From an uncultured Saprospiraceae bacterium (GTDB lineage Bacteria; Bacteroidota; Bacteroidia; Chitinophagales; Saprospiraceae): a stretch of 8,457 nt of DNA. The first letter of the stretch is position 1. Every line of letters begins with the position of its first letter. The notes below the pieces were generated by a model. The model was not told the DNA's origin. It did no database searches and saw only the letters and a list, made by a program, of their open reading frames with translations. The stretch covers positions 1 to 8,457 of the forward strand of contig CALFYH010000090.1 in the NCBI GenBank assembly GCA_937952155.1. The letters are read 5' to 3'. The position numbers and the translations under genes were made by a program. Shown here in pieces: positions 7,133 through 8,457 of the stretch.

Positions 7133-8215
7133 TTGAAAATTGTCACCATCGTGGGCGCAAGGCCACAATTTATAAAAGCATCGGCACTAAGCCGTGAAAT
7201 ATCAAAGCATAGTCACATTGAAGAAATTATTGTGCATACAGGTCAACATTTTGATGCTAATATGAGTGATGTTTTTTTTGATGAAATGGAGATCCCAAAA
7301 CCAAAATATCACCTTGATATTCATTCTGTGGGTCATGGTGCCATGACAGGAAGAATGCTTGAAGAAATAGAAAAGGTTTTGATCATCGAAAAGCCAGATT
7401 TTACTTTAGTGTATGGTGATACCAATTCTACTTTAGCAGGAGCACTAGCTGCAAAGAAACTGCATATCAAAGTCGCCCACGTAGAAGCAGGATTAAGGTC
7501 GTTTAATATGGCTATGCCTGAGGAAGTAAATAGGATATTGACGGATCGGATTTCTGATATTCTTTTTTGCCCGACACAAACTGCAATCGACAATTTGCAG
7601 GCAGAAGGTTTTAATCAGTTTGGAAATCAGATCATTTTAAGTGGTGATATCATGTACGATGCAGCGCTCTTTTATAAGTCAAAGGCGGACGAAAAAAGTA
7701 TTTTCCTACATGAGCTTGGATTGAAAAAAAACAATTATATACTAGCAACTATACACAGACAGGAAAATACCGATGACAAGGAAAGACTTACCAATATCAT
7801 TCTGGCACTCAATGAAATCAATAAAGACAAAAGAGTCGTAGTGCCACTGCATCCACGTACAAAAAAACTCTTGCAAACTCATGACATTACAACAGATTTT
7901 ACCACCTTAGATCCTGTTGGTTACCTTGATATGATAGCGTTGACATCCAATTCGTATATTGTATTTACCGATAGTGGTGGCCTGCAAAAAGAAGCTTTTT
8001 TCTTTGGCAAATATTGTCTTACGATGAGAGACCAGACAGAATGGATCGAATTGGTAGATGGTGGATTCAATAGTTTGGTTGGTGCTGACAAAGATAAGAT
8101 ATTAGATACATACTACGGTTTGGATATTGATCATATTAATTTTAATGTGAATTTATACGGTGATGGGAGGACGGCAGCTAAAATATTGAATGGATTGCTG
8201 ATGAGTAATGGATAA
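7133..8215 (+). CDS. wecB: UDP-N-acetylglucosamine 2-epimerase, non-hydrolysing
   Basis: The enzyme interconverts UDP-GlcNAc and UDP-ManNAc in the cytoplasm, supplying ManNAc-type sugars for surface polysaccharides. At 360 residues it is slightly shorter than the roughly 375-380 of E. coli WecB and B. subtilis MnaA. All hallmark blocks are present: GARPQFIKA (8-16), TGQHFDANMSDVFF (36-49), YGDTNST (94-100, D96), HVEAGLRS (116-123, E118), MPEEVNR (128-134, E130/E131), TIHRQEN (206-212, H208), PLHPR (238-242), DSGGLQKEA (280-288) and GDGRTAAKIL (343-352). By comparison with the family, the catalytic acids and the histidine are intact. The start is TTG at 7133: the in-frame TAA of the preceding gene (7118-7120) is only four codons upstream, and no ATG or GTG lies between. 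The first residues, MKIVTIVGARPQF, match the usual N-terminus, so the rare start is well supported. The symbol is given by family; mnaA is an equivalent name. Confidence 0.95.
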   Translation: MKIVTIVGARPQFIKASALSREISKHSHIEEIIVHTGQHFDANMSDVFFDEMEIPKPKYHLDIHSVGHGAMTGRMLEEIEKVLIIEKPDFTLVYGDTNSTLAGALAAKKLHIKVAHVEAGLRSFNMAMPEEVNRILTDRISDILFCPTQTAIDNLQAEGFNQFGNQIILSGDIMYDAALFYKSKADEKSIFLHELGLKKNNYILATIHRQENTDDKERLTNIILALNEINKDKRVVVPLHPRTKKLLQTHDITTDFTTLDPVGYLDMIALTSNSYIVFTDSGGLQKEAFFFGKYCLTMRDQTEWIELVDGGFNSLVGADKDKILDTYYGLDIDHINFNVNLYGDGRTAAKILNGLLMSNG

Positions 8216-8274
8216 TTTAGGCGACAGTTTATTCATTTTGGAAAAGTAACTATTTTGGATAATAAAAGTGAAAA

Positions 8275-8457
8275 TCACAAATTGTTTACAAAATTCACTA
8301 ATCTAGTTTTTCTTTGTTCAATGCTAAATCGATCCATTATTAAAGATCTTCTATTAAGCATATTTTGAATATTGTCACCAATTTGTATATTTCTAGATAT
8401 TATTTTTTCTAATGCTTGAATATTTGGTTCGTTCAAAACAAGGTTCTTTTCTTGAAT
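8275..8457 (-). CDS. C-terminal end of an unidentified protein, possibly a glycosyltransferase (cut by the right edge)
   Basis: On the minus strand one frame stays open from the right edge for 60 codons and ends in TGA at 8277-8275. The visible peptide contains NEPNIQALEKIISRNI followed by a basic stretch and MDRFSIEQRKTRLVNFV near the end. This pattern, a helix, a basic stretch, then RFS...(K/R)...L, resembles the last helices of many GT-B glycosyltransferases. Its composition and lack of stops look like coding sequence rather than a shadow, and no plus-strand gene overlaps it. It is convergent to the epimerase gene with a gap of 59 bp. The glycosyltransferase assignment is a guess from a short fragment; that it is coding is more likely than not. 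Confidence 0.55.
   Translation of the reverse strand: MQEKNLVLNEPNIQALEKIISRNIQIGDNIQNMLNRRSLIMDRFSIEQRKTRLVNFVNNL

Noticed and set aside
8268..8278. Small hairpin GTGA-AAA-TCAC between the convergent epimerase gene and the partial minus-strand gene
   Set aside because: The stem is only 4 bp, the T-rich tail is broken, and it overlaps the minus-strand stop codon; too weak to call a terminator.

Overview
The window looks like a chromosomal piece from an AT-rich member of the Bacteroidota, plausibly a Saprospirales-type environmental genome. The evidence is the protein families present (a Bacteroidota-type PolX, a long YfhO protein, a membrane-anchored helix-hairpin-helix protein) and start codons that lack Shine-Dalgarno sequences, one of them TTG. 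The lineage is inferred from protein style, not from a marker gene. I saw no tRNA, rRNA, CRISPR array, insertion sequence or phage gene.

Left part (1-3088). The window opens inside a plus-strand gene for the C-terminal two thirds of a PolX-like protein. Its PHP phosphoesterase domain keeps every metal ligand, but its polymerase catalytic aspartates are replaced. Convergent to it lies a minus-strand pair, 22 bp apart: an OmpA-type protein (2297-3088), then a membrane-anchored coiled-coil protein with two helix-hairpin-helix-like repeats (1303-2274). The pair ends in a clear intrinsic terminator (1224-1254).

Middle (3089-3402). A very AT-rich 314-bp divergent intergenic region separates the minus-strand pair from the plus-strand genes. 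It holds weak promoter candidates and a 12-bp perfect palindrome close to the next start codon.

Right part (3403-8215). A tight plus-strand operon encodes a YfhO-family polytopic membrane protein, a GT-B glycosyltransferase (family 4 type) and a non-hydrolysing UDP-GlcNAc 2-epimerase. The gaps are 10 and 12 bp. Together they suggest cell-surface glycan work: the epimerase supplies UDP-ManNAc, the GT4 enzyme transfers a sugar in the cytoplasm, and the YfhO protein probably acts at the membrane. Convergent to the operon, the last 183 bases carry the C-terminal end of a minus-strand gene, possibly another glycosyltransferase.

Most of this is ordinary accessory and housekeeping content. The points most worth a second look are the OmpA/HhH pair, which has one peptidoglycan-binding-type and one DNA-binding-type module, each on a membrane anchor; the decayed first OmpA domain; and the PolX that appears to have kept only its PHP activity.
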